Positions 1 through 8,797 of a DNA stretch of 64,000 nt are shown here, one piece after another. This DNA comes from Pandoraea sp. ASV26. Lineage in GTDB: Bacteria > Pseudomonadota > Gammaproteobacteria > Burkholderiales > Burkholderiaceae. The position numbers and the translations under genes were made by a program. Numbering within the stretch: the first letter of the stretch is position 1; every line of letters begins with the position of its first letter. The DNA lies in assembly GCF_016428915.1 (NCBI RefSeq), contig NZ_JAELTP010000011.1:22365-86364 (forward strand), given 5' to 3'. The notes beneath the pieces are model-generated. The model was not told the DNA's origin, searched no databases, and saw nothing but the letters and a program-made list of their open reading frames with translations.

Positions 1-1
1 G

Positions 2-130
2 CAACTGATCCAATGGCTCGCCGGGCGCGTGCCCGCATCGTCGTCGCCGACACGCGCGCCCGCGCAGTCGCGTGCATTGTCTGCCGCGTCGTCGGCATCG
101 GGTGTGTCTGCGCCGGTGCTGGCGCGATAA
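2..130 (+). CDS. C-terminal end of a protein cut by the window start (unidentified)
   Basis: An open frame enters from the left edge and closes at a TAA, 13 bp before the VanZ-like start codon. The roughly 42 visible residues are rich in Ala, Ser, Pro and Arg with no recognisable domain, like a low-complexity C-terminal tail. The close spacing suggests an operon with the VanZ-like gene. It is called only because the frame is open and well placed; function cannot be assigned. Confidence 0.4.
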   Translation, partial: QLIQWLAGRVPASSSPTRAPAQSRALSAASSASGVSAPVLAR

Positions 131-143
131 GGCCGCTTCGCCG

Positions 144-1316
144 ATGTCTGAGCAGGATGTCAAACCCTGGCAACGGCGCGCCTCTCCGCTCACGCGTCAG
201 GCGCTGATTTGCCTGATTCTGCTGATCGCCTACGCGAGCCTGTATCCGTTCGAGTTTCAGCGCGCGGCCGTAGGCCCCTTCGACTATCTGTTCGCGCCGC
301 TACCGCGCTGGATGACGATGTTCGACGTCGTGACCAACGTGCTGGGCTATATGCCGCTCGGCATGCTGACCGTGCTGGCGCTGCATCCTGCGTGGCGTGG
401 CACGCGTGCGGTCCTCGCCGCATTCGCGCTCGGCACGTTGTTCTCGTGTGGCATGGAGGCGTTGCAGACCTATCTGCCCACGCGTGTCGCGTCGAATGTC
501 GATCTCGCGACGAACGCCCTCGGTGCGCTCATCGGCGGTGCCATTGCGGTGCCCCTCACCAGTCCGTTGCTCGATCGCGGATGGCTGCGGCATCTGCGCT
601 TCGCATGGTTCGAACGGCATGGGAGCCTGTTGCTCGTGCTGCTGGCGCTGTGGCCGTGGGCACAGGCGTATCCGCAGCAGTTTCTCTTCGGTGATGGCGA
701 TCTCGTGCGTCAGATCTGGCTTTGGCAAGACCCGGATGTGACCGATCTGGTGCTCGACTGGGTGCCGCGACTCGCACAGTTGCAGGACTATCTCTCCGAA
801 CTCGACGCCGTCGCCAGTCATGCCTTGTGGGAGACGGTCGTGACGGCCAGCGGCACCGTGCTGGCGGGGCTGCTCGCCACGCTCGCGATGCGTCGCTCGG
901 CACCGCGCGTGCCGCTGCTGTGCGCGATGTTCATCAGCGCGTTCGCGATCAAGGCCGTTGCGTCGGCTTGGCAGTTCTCGCCCGCGCAGGCTTTCGACTG
1001 GGTGACGGCCGGGGCCATCTACGGCGTGATCGTCGGTGCCATCGTGCTGCTCGTGGCCGGGCGCGGGCCGCGTGCGCTGCGCGGCGCCGTCGCATTGGCG
1101 GCGCTCGTCGTGCTGCTCGTCTTCGTCAATCTGCTGCCCGCGAATCCGTATTACGAAGCGGCGCTTCAATCCTGGCGGCAAGGCCAATACGTGCACTTCA
1201 ACGTGTTGGCCCGCTGGCTCGCATGGACGTGGCCGTATCTCGTGCTCGTCTATCTGCTCGCGATGTTCGATCCGAGTCATCACGGCCCCGCCCGCAGCGT
1301 CGGTAGTCAGCGCTGA
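144..1316 (+). CDS. VanZ-like family membrane protein
   Basis: A 390-residue integral membrane protein. The N-terminal half fits the VanZ-like family (PF04892): a membrane segment at about residues 18-35, the family-typical run DVVTNVLGYMPLG at about 60-73, and GMEALQTYLPTR followed by DLATNALGALIG. VanZ itself gives low-level teicoplanin resistance, but most family members have no known role. The C-terminal half adds several more hydrophobic segments, making it longer than the basic VanZ domain. The ATG at 144 was chosen because earlier in-frame codons run through the preceding reading frame and encode Arg/Cys-rich, non-family sequence. Likely co-transcribed with the partial gene upstream. 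Confidence 0.8.
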   Translation: MSEQDVKPWQRRASPLTRQALICLILLIAYASLYPFEFQRAAVGPFDYLFAPLPRWMTMFDVVTNVLGYMPLGMLTVLALHPAWRGTRAVLAAFALGTLFSCGMEALQTYLPTRVASNVDLATNALGALIGGAIAVPLTSPLLDRGWLRHLRFAWFERHGSLLLVLLALWPWAQAYPQQFLFGDGDLVRQIWLWQDPDVTDLVLDWVPRLAQLQDYLSELDAVASHALWETVVTASGTVLAGLLATLAMRRSAPRVPLLCAMFISAFAIKAVASAWQFSPAQAFDWVTAGAIYGVIVGAIVLLVAGRGPRALRGAVALAALVVLLVFVNLLPANPYYEAALQSWRQGQYVHFNVLARWLAWTWPYLVLVYLLAMFDPSHHGPARSVGSQR

Positions 1317-1462
1317 GCCCCGTCCTGATTGGCTGAGCGGCCGGAAATGGCCGCGGATTGTTGCCAAATCGGCAATAGCCTATTGGCCACCAGCGCCTTG
1401 GTGCGCGCACTGGCACCCCCTAAACTCTCATGCAAGGCACGCTGATACTTGGTGTGCCATGA

Positions 1463-1485
1463 CCGCCCGGCACCCGGGCGGTTTT
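1463..1485 (+). terminator. Rho-independent terminator or attenuator ahead of the MFS gene
   Basis: A perfect 8-bp stem (CCGCCCGG / CCGGGCGG) with a CAC loop is followed by TTTT. It ends only 17 bp before the MFS start codon, so it could end vanZ transcription or attenuate read-through into the transporter gene. Confidence 0.65.
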
Positions 1486-1501
1486 CATTGGGGAGACGGC
1501 G

Positions 1502-3043
1502 ATGAGTACATGGGGGTCGATGTTTGCGCACAGGACACGGCAGCGAGTGCTGATGGCCGTGATCGCCGCCGCCACGGGCATCGAAATGCTGGAGAACGGC
1601 ATGTTCGTGTTCGCGTCGTCCCATATCGCAGGCGGCGTGGGGGCCGCGCCCGAGGAGTACGCATTCGTCTCCACGCTCTACGCCGTGGCGGGGATCCTCG
1701 TCATTCTCAAGCAGCGTTGGCTGGCGGCGCGTCTCGGGTATCGGGCGTTCCTCACGGGGGCGCTCACGCTCATGGCGTTCGGGGCAGCGTTGTGCGGCAT
1801 GGCGCATACGCCGGGTGAACTTGCCGTTGCGCGCTTCGTGCTCGGTCTGGGCGCGGGGTCGCTGTTTACCGCCAGCCGGATTCTCATCAACCTGTGCTTC
1901 GCGCCCGAGTTGCGGCTGCGGGCGTTGCTCATCTTCACCTACGGCTTCTTCGGCGCACAGATCTCCGCGCCGTTGCTCGCGAGCTATCTCGTCGACCATT
2001 TCGAGTGGTCGTCGGTGTTCTTCGCTGTCGTGCCGATTGCGCTCGCCGGGGCATTCGCCTCGTGGCTCGTGATCCCGGACTTTCGCGAGCGGCTGCGCGA
2101 AGAAGGGGAGTTCGAGGTGCGCGGCATCGTGTTCTTTGCCGCAGGCGTGCTGTTCGTCGAAGTGATGATGCAGCGCTCGCGTTTCGACTTCTTCTCCAAT
2201 CCGCTGCATCTGCTTGAACTGTGTCTGGTCGGCGCCGTCTGCGTGATCGGTTACATGTGGCATCAGTATTCGCACCACAAGCCGCTGATCGATTTTCGCG
2301 TGCTGGCGCGCAATCCCGTCTATGTGCTCGGTTTGGGCGGGTACGCCGTGTACTACTTCTTCTCCTATTCGACGTCGTATCTGTTCCCGATCTACATGCA
2401 ACAGGGGCTGAACTGGAGCGTGGAGCACACGGGATATCTGCAAGCGGTAGCGTCGGTGACGAGTCTCGTCGTGGCCGCGATATACACGTTGGCGCGCCCG
2501 AAGTTCGTGCAACTCAAACCGTTCGTGTTGCTCGGTTATCTGTGCCTGCTCGGCTACGCGTTCCTGCTCTCGCAAAGCTATCCGGGCGTGTCGAGCGAGT
2601 GGTTGATTCTGCCGATGGTGTTAAGCGGGCTGGGCGGCGTGTTCGCCATGATCCCGATCGCCGAGCTGACGTTTCGCGGCATGGACGAGTATGTCTTCCA
2701 GCATGGCTATCAGACGAAGAACATCGTGCGTCAGTTGGTGAGCTCGATGTCGGTATCGGTCATGTCCGTGCTGATGCAGGATCGGCAAGCGGTCTTCATG
2801 CATCAGCTCACGCCGGCGATGACACCGCTCAATCCGGCCTACAACGCGGCCGTCTCGCAGGCGCAGCAGGCCTTCGGCGCGAGCGTCGATGCGACGACGG
2901 CGTCGCATATGGCGTCGGCGTGGGTCGGCAGTCTGGCCTCGCAGCAGGCGCTCGTGCTTGCCTGCGTGAACGTCTTCTTCGGCTTCGCGTGCCTGGCCGC
3001 GCTCTGTGCGATCTTCATGGCGGTGCAGCGGCGTCTGCGCTGA
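1502..3043 (+). CDS. MFS transporter, DHA2/EmrB-like (14 TM)
   Basis: A 513-residue polytopic inner-membrane protein of the size and hydrophobic layout of 14-TM DHA2-type drug:H+ antiporters. The N-terminal half has the RFVLGLGAGSLFTASRI stretch typical of MFS motif C regions, and acidic and basic residues sit at predicted TM ends. A loop of about 50 residues near 420-470 precedes the last TM segment, as in EmrB relatives. GGGGAGA lies just upstream of the ATG. No membrane-fusion partner is adjacent, so the substrate and any tripartite assembly are unknown. A terminator-like hairpin lies just upstream and may attenuate expression. Confidence 0.82.
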   Translation: MSTWGSMFAHRTRQRVLMAVIAAATGIEMLENGMFVFASSHIAGGVGAAPEEYAFVSTLYAVAGILVILKQRWLAARLGYRAFLTGALTLMAFGAALCGMAHTPGELAVARFVLGLGAGSLFTASRILINLCFAPELRLRALLIFTYGFFGAQISAPLLASYLVDHFEWSSVFFAVVPIALAGAFASWLVIPDFRERLREEGEFEVRGIVFFAAGVLFVEVMMQRSRFDFFSNPLHLLELCLVGAVCVIGYMWHQYSHHKPLIDFRVLARNPVYVLGLGGYAVYYFFSYSTSYLFPIYMQQGLNWSVEHTGYLQAVASVTSLVVAAIYTLARPKFVQLKPFVLLGYLCLLGYAFLLSQSYPGVSSEWLILPMVLSGLGGVFAMIPIAELTFRGMDEYVFQHGYQTKNIVRQLVSSMSVSVMSVLMQDRQAVFMHQLTPAMTPLNPAYNAAVSQAQQAFGASVDATTASHMASAWVGSLASQQALVLACVNVFFGFACLAALCAIFMAVQRRLR

Positions 3044-3225
3044 GCGGTGCCGCACGGCGCGGCAGCTCGACAGGCTGCCGGTCGTGCCGCTTCCCGTCCC
3101 GGATTCCGCATTTCCTCATGCCTGCCGGGCGGCGCGCGACGCCCGCGGGGTTCGCGTGCCCGCAATGGCGCGGCAGGTCGGTTAGAATGGCCCGCAATAC
3201 GTTGCCACTCCCCCAGAGTCCCGAC

Positions 3226-3555
3226 ATGGCCACCCAGCCGCAGTACTACCAGCATCACGTCTTTTTCTGCCTGAATCAGCGCGAACCCGGCGCGGATCGT
3301 CCTTCGTGCGCCAACTGCAACGCGCAGTCGATGCAGGAGTACGCCAAGAAGAAGGTCAAGCAGCTCGGCCTGGCCGGTCCCGGCAAGGTGCGGGTGAACA
3401 AGGCCGGTTGCCTCGATCGCTGCGAGCAAGGGCCTGTCGTGGTGATCTATCCCGAAGGCACCTGGTACACGTATATCGACGAGAGCGATATCGACGAGAT
3501 CGTCGAGAAGCATCTGGCGCAAGGCGAGATCGTCGAGCGTCTGCTGATCGATTGA
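3226..3555 (+). CDS. Thioredoxin-like [2Fe-2S] ferredoxin
   Basis: A 109-residue protein of the Shethna-type, thioredoxin-like [2Fe-2S] ferredoxin family (TRX_Fd). The cluster ligands are visible as Cys in HHVFFCLNQR, Cys near SCANC, and the Cys-x3-Cys pair in KAGCLDRCEQGP. The family carries electrons in the cytoplasm, but its partner is rarely known. The start at MATQPQ fits the family N-terminus; longer in-frame sequence upstream is out of family and overlaps the MFS gene in another frame. A -10-like TTAGAAT lies about 40 bp upstream. The alpha/beta hydrolase follows 109 bp downstream, an arrangement common in Burkholderiales. Confidence 0.88.
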   Translation: MATQPQYYQHHVFFCLNQREPGADRPSCANCNAQSMQEYAKKKVKQLGLAGPGKVRVNKAGCLDRCEQGPVVVIYPEGTWYTYIDESDIDEIVEKHLAQGEIVERLLID

Positions 3556-3664
3556 GTCCCGGCGTCGCTACCCACGATCGACGATCCACCGATTTACCGT
3601 TTAGCTGCTTTGCGCGCCGCGTGCGCCGTGTCTCGCGCCGCTGCCCCTCAGCCCAACATCGCTC

Positions 3665-4294
3665 ATGAACGCTCAGACTGAACGCTTCACTATCGACGGC
3701 CCGGTCGGCGCCATCGAAATCGCCATCGACCGCCCGGCCGGCGCGCCGCGCGGCATCACGCTCGTGGCCCATCCGCACCCGCTCTTCGGCGGCACGCTAG
3801 ACAACAAGGTCGCACAGACGCTCGCGCGTGCGTTCGTCCAGCTTGGCTACGCCGTGGTGCGCCCGAATTTTCGCGGCGTGGGCAAGTCGGAGGGCGAGCA
3901 CGACAAGGGGATCGGCGAGCGCGACGACCTGCTCGCCGTGATCGACTGGATGCGTCGGCAACCGGGATGGGAGACGCTGCCGCTCGCGCTCGCCGGGTTC
4001 TCGTTCGGTACGTTCGTGCTCTCGCACGTCGCCAAGACGCTGGAAGCCGCGGGCACCCCCGCGCAGCGTCTGGTCTTCGTGGGCACGGCGGCGAGCAACT
4101 GGGACGTGGCGACGGTACCCAGCGATACGCTCGTCATTCACGGCGAAGTGGACGACACGGTGCCGCTGCAATCGGTGCTGGATTGGGCGCGTCCGCAGAC
4201 GCTGCCCGTGGTCGTCATTCCCGGCGGCGAACACTTCTTCCATGGCCTGTTGCCCCTGCTGAAACAGATCGTGGTCGACGCGTGGCGTCATTGA
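3665..4294 (+). CDS. Alpha/beta hydrolase (dienelactone-hydrolase-like)
   Basis: A 209-residue cytoplasmic alpha/beta-hydrolase. The nucleophile elbow GFSFG (Ser near residue 114), the early HPHPLFGG oxyanion strand, the acid in HGEVDDTVP and the catalytic His in GGEHFFHG together make up the fold's usual catalytic triad. Proteins of this size and motif set are usually annotated as CocE/NonD-like or YfhR-like hydrolases with unknown ester or amide substrates. There is no signal peptide. It stands 109 bp behind the ferredoxin gene and ahead of dacC with a likely promoter between, so it may share a transcript only with the ferredoxin. Confidence 0.82.
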   Translation: MNAQTERFTIDGPVGAIEIAIDRPAGAPRGITLVAHPHPLFGGTLDNKVAQTLARAFVQLGYAVVRPNFRGVGKSEGEHDKGIGERDDLLAVIDWMRRQPGWETLPLALAGFSFGTFVLSHVAKTLEAAGTPAQRLVFVGTAASNWDVATVPSDTLVIHGEVDDTVPLQSVLDWARPQTLPVVVIPGGEHFFHGLLPLLKQIVVDAWRH

Positions 4295-4367
4295 CACACC
4301 GCGCATGAATTTCGGCCAATTTCGGCCGCTCCGGGGCGCCGCACCGGGGACGTGAAATCGCGGCGGG

Positions 4368-4373
4368 TATAAT
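4368..4373 (+). promoter_or_regulatory. Candidate sigma70 -10 box for dacC
   Basis: A perfect TATAAT stands about 175 bp upstream of the dacC start in the intergenic gap. No good -35 hexamer is visible at the usual spacing, so the call rests on the -10 alone. The leader would be about 165 nt. Confidence 0.35.
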
Positions 4374-4546
4374 TCGCTTCTGAACCATGTCGTGCCTTGC
4401 CGGGTCTATGTCCCCGACAGGCATGGCCCCGGCGCTACGGTGCCGCTGTCTTCTTCGTCGTGCCGCGCGCTCGCCAGAGCGTTGGTGGCACGGCGCTCCT
4501 TCAAGCGCAGATGCCCCTGAGTCTCACATCGTTTCCCTCTTTGCCA

Positions 4547-5737
4547 ATGAAATTCAACGCTACGCTGTCCCGTGCCGCCGCTGCCGCGGCGCTCGTCGCT
4601 TGCGGCTCGCTTGCTTCGCTTCCCGCCCGTGCTCAACAGATTCCGCCGCCGCCGATGACGGCCAAGGCATGGACGATCGTCGACGTTACCAGCGGTCAGG
4701 TGCTTGCCGCCGGTGACCCCGACGCGCGCGTGGAGCCGGCTTCGCTCACGAAGATCATGACGTCGTATCTGATCTTCGAAGCCCTGCGCGACAAGCGCAT
4801 TTCGATGGATCAGACCGTCATTCCGGGCGAGTCGGTTCGCAAGGTGGGTCGTGACGAATCGCGCACGTTCATCGAAGCCGGCAAGCCGGTCGCGGTGCGC
4901 GATCTCGTCTACGGCATGATCATCCAGTCGGGTAACGACGCCTCCATCGCGCTGGCCGAACTCGTGGGCGGCTCGCAGCCCGGCTTCGTCGAGCTGATGA
5001 ACCGCGCGGCGCAGCGTATGGGGCTGAAGAACACCCATTACACGAACGTCGACGGTCTGACCGACCCGCAGCACTACACGACGGTGGCCGACATCGCCAC
5101 GCTGTCGACGCACATGATTCAAGACTTCCCCGAGTACTACAAGATCTACTCGGAGAAGAGCTTCACGTACAACAACATCCGCCAGCCGAACCGTAACCGT
5201 CTGCTGTCTCTCGATCCGACGGTCGATGGCCTGAAGACCGGCCACACGAAGGAAGCGGGCTACTGCCTCGTGTCGACGGCGTCGCGCCCGATGCCGGGTG
5301 CGCCGGGCGTGAACCGCCGCGTGCTGTCGGTGGTCGTGGGCGAGCCGACCGAGCGCGCCCGCGTGCAGGACAGCCTCTCGGCGCTGAACTACGGCTACCA
5401 GAACTTCGACACGCTGCGCGTGTACGGGGCGAATCAGGTCGTGGCCACGCCCAAGGTGTGGAAGGGCAAGGAGAGCGAGCTGAAGATCGGCGTGAAGAAG
5501 GACACCTTCATCACCGTGCCCAAGGGCATGGCCGACAAGATCAAGCCGCAGCTCGAACTGCGTGAGCCGCTGATCGCGCCGCTCGCCAACGGTGCACCGG
5601 TCGGTACCGTCAAGGTCATGGCCGACGGCAAGCAACTGGCCGAATTCCCGGTCGTGGCGCTCGCCGACGTGCCGCAGGCCAGCTTCATCGGCCGGGCATG
5701 GGATGCCCTGCGTCTGATGTTCGTGAAGAAGTCATGA
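4547..5737 (+). CDS. dacC: D-alanyl-D-alanine carboxypeptidase (PBP5/6 type)
   Basis: A 396-residue low-molecular-mass penicillin-binding protein that trims the terminal D-Ala from peptidoglycan pentapeptides in the periplasm. A Sec signal peptide covers residues 1-28 (MKFNATLSR to ARAQ). The serine-peptidase triad is complete: SLTK (SxxK), SGN, and KTG in DGLKTGHTK. The C-terminal beta domain and the amphipathic anchor (IGRAWDALRLMF) match PBP5/6. The ATG at 4547 gives a clean signal peptide; earlier in-frame ATGs do not. It is followed by the D-amino-acid transaminase and ybeD, and lipB/lipA lie further on, resembling the E. coli dacA-ybeD-lipB neighbourhood. Confidence 0.93.
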   Translation: MKFNATLSRAAAAAALVACGSLASLPARAQQIPPPPMTAKAWTIVDVTSGQVLAAGDPDARVEPASLTKIMTSYLIFEALRDKRISMDQTVIPGESVRKVGRDESRTFIEAGKPVAVRDLVYGMIIQSGNDASIALAELVGGSQPGFVELMNRAAQRMGLKNTHYTNVDGLTDPQHYTTVADIATLSTHMIQDFPEYYKIYSEKSFTYNNIRQPNRNRLLSLDPTVDGLKTGHTKEAGYCLVSTASRPMPGAPGVNRRVLSVVVGEPTERARVQDSLSALNYGYQNFDTLRVYGANQVVATPKVWKGKESELKIGVKKDTFITVPKGMADKIKPQLELREPLIAPLANGAPVGTVKVMADGKQLAEFPVVALADVPQASFIGRAWDALRLMFVKKS

Positions 5738-5899
5738 TCGGTTGTGGAGCGGCTGTGGATTGCCTGTAGCGTCCCGCTCGCGGGACGTTCGCCGGCAAAA
5801 CGCGTAGCATTGGCGCATGCGTCGATCCGGCGTCCGGTCCGGCAGGCTCGCGGTGCGGGGCTGCCGCAACGCCATCGCAACCTAATCGCAACGTAGAGG

Positions 5900-5922
5900 C
5901 GCGCCCGTTGGGCGCGTTTTTT
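5900..5922 (+). terminator. Rho-independent terminator after dacC
   Basis: The stem CGCGCCC / GGGCGCG with a GTT loop is followed by six T. It lies 163 bp past the dacC stop and 36 bp before the transaminase start, separating the two genes. Confidence 0.8.
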
Positions 5923-5957
5923 CCTTTCGCCGCGCGTCTGGCGCGCACCTTGCAAAC

Positions 5958-6806
5958 ATGGATAACCCCACCGTCTGGCTCAATGGCGAGCTGATTCCGC
6001 TCAGCGACGCGAAAATCTCCGTACTCGATCGCGGCTTCCTCTTCGGCGACGGCATCTACGAAGTCGTGCCGGTCTATCACGGCAAGCCGTTCCGTCTGGC
6101 GCAGCATCTCGACCGCCTGGCGCGCAGCCTCGCCGAGATCCGCATCGCCAATCCGTACACGCGCGCCGAGTGGGAAGCGCTGTTCGCTCGCCTGTCGGCC
6201 ACCTGTGCCGCCGATCCGCACAGCGTCTACGTGCAGGTCACGCGCGGCGTGGCGCCGCGTCAGCACACGTTCCCGAAGGACATCACGCCCACGGTATTCG
6301 GCATTGCGACGCCGCTCACGCTGCCGAGCCGCGAGAAGGTCGAGCACGGGGTGGGGGCGGTCACGCATGAAGATCGACGCTGGCTGAACTGCCACATCAA
6401 GTCGACCTCGCTGCTGGGTAACGTGCTCATGGCGCAATACGCCGCCGACCATGACGTGCAGGAGACGATCCAGTTCCGCGACGGCGCGCTGACCGAGGCG
6501 TCGTCGAGCAACGTGTGGGTCGTCAAGGGCGGTGAAATGTTCGCGCCACCGCGCGATAATCGGATCCTCGAGGGCATTCGTTACGGCGCGCTCGAGGCGT
6601 TCGCGCAGGAATGCGGTATTGCGTTCCATGAACGTGCGGTGAGCGAAGCGGAAGTCCGCAACGCCGACGAACTGCTCATTACGTCGGCCACGAAGGAAGT
6701 GCTGGCGGTCGTCACGCTGGACGGCAAGCCGGTGGGCGATGGCAAGCCGGGCCCCGTCTTCCGCGCGCTGTACGCGGCCTATCAACGCGCCAAGGAGGCA
6801 CTATGA
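5958..6806 (+). CDS. dat: D-amino-acid transaminase (PLP fold type IV)
   Basis: A 282-residue class IV aminotransferase. The RGFLFGDGIYEVVPV stretch and the PLP lysine in HIKSTSLLGNVL are characteristic, and LTEASSSNVW is the usual cofactor-phosphate loop. It probably interconverts D-Ala/2-oxoglutarate and D-Glu/pyruvate, feeding D-amino acids to peptidoglycan; branched-chain or aminodeoxychorismate activity cannot be excluded by eye. Its end overlaps ybeD by ATGA, so the two are translationally coupled. It lies downstream of dacC, consistent with a cell-wall theme, although a terminator separates them. Confidence 0.88.
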   Translation: MDNPTVWLNGELIPLSDAKISVLDRGFLFGDGIYEVVPVYHGKPFRLAQHLDRLARSLAEIRIANPYTRAEWEALFARLSATCAADPHSVYVQVTRGVAPRQHTFPKDITPTVFGIATPLTLPSREKVEHGVGAVTHEDRRWLNCHIKSTSLLGNVLMAQYAADHDVQETIQFRDGALTEASSSNVWVVKGGEMFAPPRDNRILEGIRYGALEAFAQECGIAFHERAVSEAEVRNADELLITSATKEVLAVVTLDGKPVGDGKPGPVFRALYAAYQRAKEAL

Positions 6807-7075
6807 CGACGGAAAAGAAGGAAAGCCTGATCGAGTTTCCGTGCGATTTCCCCATCAAGGTGATGGGGGCGACGCAGGACGGATTTGCCGACGCCATCGT
6901 GGCGCTGCTGCGTGAGTTCGACGCGGAATTCGACGCGGCGACGGTGGAAATGCGGCCGTCCAGCTCGGGCAAGTATCTCGGGCTGACCGTCACGGTGCGT
7001 GCTCACTCGAAGGCGCATCTCGACGATATCTATCGCGCGCTGACCGGCCACCCGATGGTCAAGGTCGTGCTGTAA
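6803..7075 (+). CDS. ybeD: YbeD/DUF493 family protein
   Basis: A 90-residue protein of the UPF0250/DUF493 family (ferredoxin-like fold resembling ACT regulatory domains). Family hallmarks are FPCDFPIKVMG near the N-terminus and a GHPMVKVVL end. The biochemical role is unknown; its constant association with lipB suggests a link to lipoate metabolism. It overlaps the transaminase stop by four bases. In E. coli ybeD sits between dacA and lipB. Here a LysR/DUF2917/EamA block separates it from lipB by about 2.9 kb. Confidence 0.9.
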   Translation: MTTEKKESLIEFPCDFPIKVMGATQDGFADAIVALLREFDAEFDAATVEMRPSSSGKYLGLTVTVRAHSKAHLDDIYRALTGHPMVKVVL

Positions 7076-7137
7076 GTCTGCGGTGCGGGATCTGAAGCGT
7101 GTGCCGATAACGCACACGCTTCTCGCGTCACGTTGCC

Positions 7138-8178
7138 TCACGCGTGGGTCGGTGCGCCGTCATCGGGCGGCAGGGTGGGGTCGAGCCCCAACTGCGCGTC
7201 TGTCGCCATCTCCCCTGCCGTGGCGGCCATGCCGGCCGCCAACGCTGCGGGACTCGGCTGCGCCGGGCGGCGCTGCATGTGCTTCACCGACTCGAACGCC
7301 GCCATTTCCTCCAGAAACCACGTTCTGAATGCCTGAACGCGCTGCGTTCCGAGCACCGCCGGCGGACACACGAAGTAGTAATCCCACTCGCATGGCGTAT
7401 CGACGTCGGACAGTCGCACAAGGCGTCCGGCCATGATGTCGCCTACGGCCAGCGAGCGTCGCACGAGCGCTACGCCCTGGCCGACGATGGCCGCCTGCGA
7501 GAGCATTCCCGAATCCTCATACATCATGCCCTGCGTCGGCTCGGGAAGATCGAAGCCTGCCGCTTCGAACCACGGCGTCCACGGCTCGCCCTCCGAGCGC
7601 AGCAAGGTACTGCGGCGGAAGTCCTCCGCGGTTTGCGGCAGATTCCCGTGGTTGTATGTCGGGCTGCACGCGGGGAAAAACGCGTCTTCGAGCACTTTCT
7701 CGATGTGCAGCCCCGGCCAGTTGCCTTTGCCCATGCGAAGGGCGACGTCCACGTCGTCGCGCTCGAAGTCGGTGAGCTGGGCACTGCACCGCAATTCCAC
7801 TTCCAGCTCCGGATGCCGGTCGATGAAACGGCCGATGCGGGGCGTGAGCCATCGGCTCGCGAACGACGGCATCGTGGTCAGCACCAGCCGCCGCTCGCTG
7901 CGCGTGCCCGCCTGCAACTTGCGCGTCGCCTGCGCGATGTCGCCAAGCGCGGTGCGGATCGATGCGGCGTACTGCCGCCCCGCCGGGGTAATGCTGATGC
8001 GCTTGCCGTTGCGTGCGAAGAGCGTCGTGCCCAGTTCCTGCTCGAGGGCGCGGATCTGATGGCTGATGGCGCCGTGCGTGACGAACAATTCCTCGGCCGC
8101 GCGCGAGAAGCTCTCGAGGCGGGCCGCTGCCTCGAAGGCACGCAAGGCACTCAGGTTGGGAAGTCTGCGAAGATCCAT
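7138..8178 (-). CDS. LysR-family transcriptional regulator (GcvA-like)
   Basis: A 346-residue LysR-type regulator. The N-terminal winged HTH is clear (LSALRAFEAAARLESFSRAAEEL, then VTHGAISHQIRALE), followed by a type 2 periplasmic-binding-like effector domain. The N-terminus resembles GcvA-type regulators. The last 45 or so residues (rich in Pro, Ala and Met) extend beyond the usual LysR length of about 300 and look disordered. It is divergent from the DUF2917 gene with 100 bp between start codons, the usual layout for a LysR regulator and a target. The effector is unknown. Confidence 0.88.
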   Translation of the reverse strand: MDLRRLPNLSALRAFEAAARLESFSRAAEELFVTHGAISHQIRALEQELGTTLFARNGKRISITPAGRQYAASIRTALGDIAQATRKLQAGTRSERRLVLTTMPSFASRWLTPRIGRFIDRHPELEVELRCSAQLTDFERDDVDVALRMGKGNWPGLHIEKVLEDAFFPACSPTYNHGNLPQTAEDFRRSTLLRSEGEPWTPWFEAAGFDLPEPTQGMMYEDSGMLSQAAIVGQGVALVRRSLAVGDIMAGRLVRLSDVDTPCEWDYYFVCPPAVLGTQRVQAFRTWFLEEMAAFESVKHMQRRPAQPSPAALAAGMAATAGEMATDAQLGLDPTLPPDDGAPTHA

Positions 8179-8278
8179 GTGAGCTTTATTCGCAAGGCCG
8201 TGAAAATATGTCGTTTGGTGTAGCGCTTGGCAGTCCCTATGATTCAGTCATTGTCTCGCACTGAGTGGGGGTCGTAAA

Positions 8279-8611
8279 ATGCAAAACAATTTGACAAGGG
8301 TTCAGTACTTCTACGGTATTCGTCCGGGCGAAGTGGTCACCCTCGACCTGCACCACGAGCATACGCTGGTTGCCCGCGGATCGGCGGTCTGGGTCACACG
8401 GGCGGGGGATCCGCGCGATTACTGGCTGATGCCCGGCCAGCGCCTGGCCGTCGAGCCCGGACGCCGCTACTGGGTGTCGTCCGACCACGGGGCGGAAGCC
8501 GAGTTGCAGCGCGAAGTGAGCCATCGTTTCGCGCTGGTCCGTGTGCTGCGCAAGTGGCTCGCCGGACGCCGTGCCGCCCGCGAAGCGAACTCCTGTACGG
8601 CGGCCGCCTGA
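8279..8611 (+). CDS. DUF2917 family protein
   Basis: A 110-residue small protein. The core, with VTLDLHHEHTL, AVWVTRAGDPRDYWL and PGQRLAVEPG, matches the DUF2917 family, which appears to be a small cupin-like beta barrel. Function unknown. It is transcribed divergently from the LysR gene and ends in a basic, Ala/Arg-rich tail. A strong terminator follows 30 bp downstream, so it forms a single-gene transcript that is the likely LysR target. Confidence 0.78.
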   Translation: MQNNLTRVQYFYGIRPGEVVTLDLHHEHTLVARGSAVWVTRAGDPRDYWLMPGQRLAVEPGRRYWVSSDHGAEAELQREVSHRFALVRVLRKWLAGRRAAREANSCTAAA

Positions 8612-8640
8612 CGACATCCCGGGCGTTAGCTCGTCAATAT

Positions 8641-8680
8641 CACGCGCGCTTCGACGGTGAACGCCGAAGCGCGCGTGTTT
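8641..8680 (+). terminator. Rho-independent terminator after the DUF2917 gene
   Basis: A 13-bp perfect stem (CACGCGCGCTTCG / CGAAGCGCGCGTG) with an 11-nt loop is followed by TTTCGTTTT. Confidence 0.8.
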
Positions 8681-8797
8681 CGTTTTGTGGGCTGATGCCG
8701 GCACCGTCAACGTGTTACTGGAATTCACAACAAGACGCGCAACAATCGACCCGAAAACGTCTCGATAACGCGTCAAAACAAGAGAAGTCGTTGCCTG

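Noticed and set aside
300..1367. Long open frame on the minus strand opposite the VanZ-like gene
   Set aside because: Arg/His/Gln-rich shadow translation typical of high-GC DNA; no domain, and the plus-strand VanZ protein is convincing.
1307..2575. Minus-strand frame of over 400 codons opposite the MFS gene
   Set aside because: Its composition (Glu, Arg, His) is that of an antisense shadow of a membrane protein gene; no ribosome site and no known motif.
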